Shown: in pieces, positions 51,790-51,927 of the stretch
Layout of the letters: every line of letters begins with the position of its first letter
Numbering within the stretch: position 1 is the stretch's first letter
NCBI GenBank assembly: GCA_017847885.1
Contig: JAGAUA010000063.1
Location: 1-51,927, forward strand
From: Oscillospiraceae bacterium
GTDB lineage: Bacteria > Bacillota > Clostridia > Oscillospirales > Ruminococcaceae
Direction: 5' to 3'
Length of the DNA: 51,927 nt
Notes under the pieces: model-generated
The model's input: the letters and a program-made list of their open reading frames with translations, nothing else
Told to the model about the DNA's origin: nothing
The model's database searches: none
Translations under genes and position numbers: made by a program

Positions 51790-51927
51790 TTAAGGCAATA
51801 CCGCACAAACCATTGAAAAATGGCAAGAAAAATGGTATAATATAGGTATGAATAAACAACTAACATTCTCGCTTATAAGCGATGAACTGGCGCAAGCCAA
51901 AACAAGCAAAAAAGAATTTCTTGAAAA
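51790..51927 (+). mobile_element. IS5-like insertion sequence, right partial copy
   Basis: Exact inverted copy of 4-141. The tip reads TTAAGGCAATACC and a promoter-like TATAAT lies just before the transposase start. It directly adjoins the 5' side of the mobilisation module. Confidence 0.8.
51848..51927 (+). CDS. transposase N-terminus (partial)
   Basis: ATG 51848 opens the same frame as at the left end, 26 codons long before the window stops. The rest of the transposase is outside. See the left copy for family and limits. Confidence 0.7.
   Translation, partial: MNKQLTFSLISDELAQAKTSKKEFLE

Noticed and set aside
1..51927. CRISPR arrays, tRNA and rRNA genes
   Set aside because: No regularly spaced direct repeats and no tRNA or rRNA signature were seen on either strand by reading; a program could still find a divergent one.

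Overview
The window looks like chromosomal DNA of an anaerobic, Gram-positive, Ruminococcus-like Clostridium-class bacterium. Pointers are strong AGGAGG-type ribosome binding sites, TTGACA/TATAAT promoters with 17-bp spacers, cobalamin-dependent radical SAM and HdrABC-type Fe-S proteins, lipoproteins with Gram-positive style lipoboxes, a spoIIID fragment, and large hybrid kinases and REC-HD-GYP proteins. The genus is inference. Both ends of the window carry the same 138-bp end of an IS5-like insertion sequence in opposite orientation (4-141 and 51790-51927), each with the first codons of its transposase reading outwards.

Layout. (1) 0.3-7.7 kb: a signalling cluster in decay. REC-HD-GYP and Hpt genes are intact, a second REC-HD-GYP-PAS gene has a frameshift and two nonsense codons, and a multi-PAS hybrid kinase has two N-terminal frameshifts. 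(2) 7.75-18.9 kb: one minus-strand operon of 12 genes: LDH-like malate dehydrogenase, HdrB, HdrC, HdrA, FlxD/MvhD, FlxC, FlxB, FlxA, FrdB, FrdA and the two fumarase subunits. Together these form the reductive branch oxaloacetate to malate to fumarate to succinate, plus a soluble flavin-based electron-bifurcating module. I infer that NADH oxidation is coupled to both ferredoxin and fumarate reduction. (3) 19.2-24.7 kb: a TetR regulator divergent from alpha/beta hydrolase, stand-alone condensation-like acyltransferase, acyl carrier protein, acyl-AMP ligase and SCP2-like protein, a compact acyl pathway I cannot name. (4) 24.7-24.9 kb: a multi-hairpin palindromic element. (5) 25.0-28.8 kb: MBOAT and DHHW proteins for O-acylation of a surface polymer, and a lipoprotein polysaccharide deacetylase. 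(6) 29-35.7 kb: two tandem solute-binding lipoproteins with 5'-nucleotidase-C-like tails, in one operon with a dCache hybrid histidine kinase.

(7) 36.4-51.8 kb: spoIIID is cut after its helix-turn-helix by a large serine recombinase whose 3' end overlaps it. To the right lie a dTDP-rhamnose and surface-glycan cluster (rfbABDC, glycosyltransferases, flippase, dTDP-sugar aminotransferase, N-acyltransferase, B12 radical SAM), then a small mobilisation module (MobC-like protein, relaxase). Read together, this suggests an integrative mobilisable island inserted in spoIIID and carrying a glycan locus, but its right boundary is not in the window. The middle of the glycan locus (about 40-46.8 kb) is visibly more AT-rich than rfbABDC and the metabolic operon.
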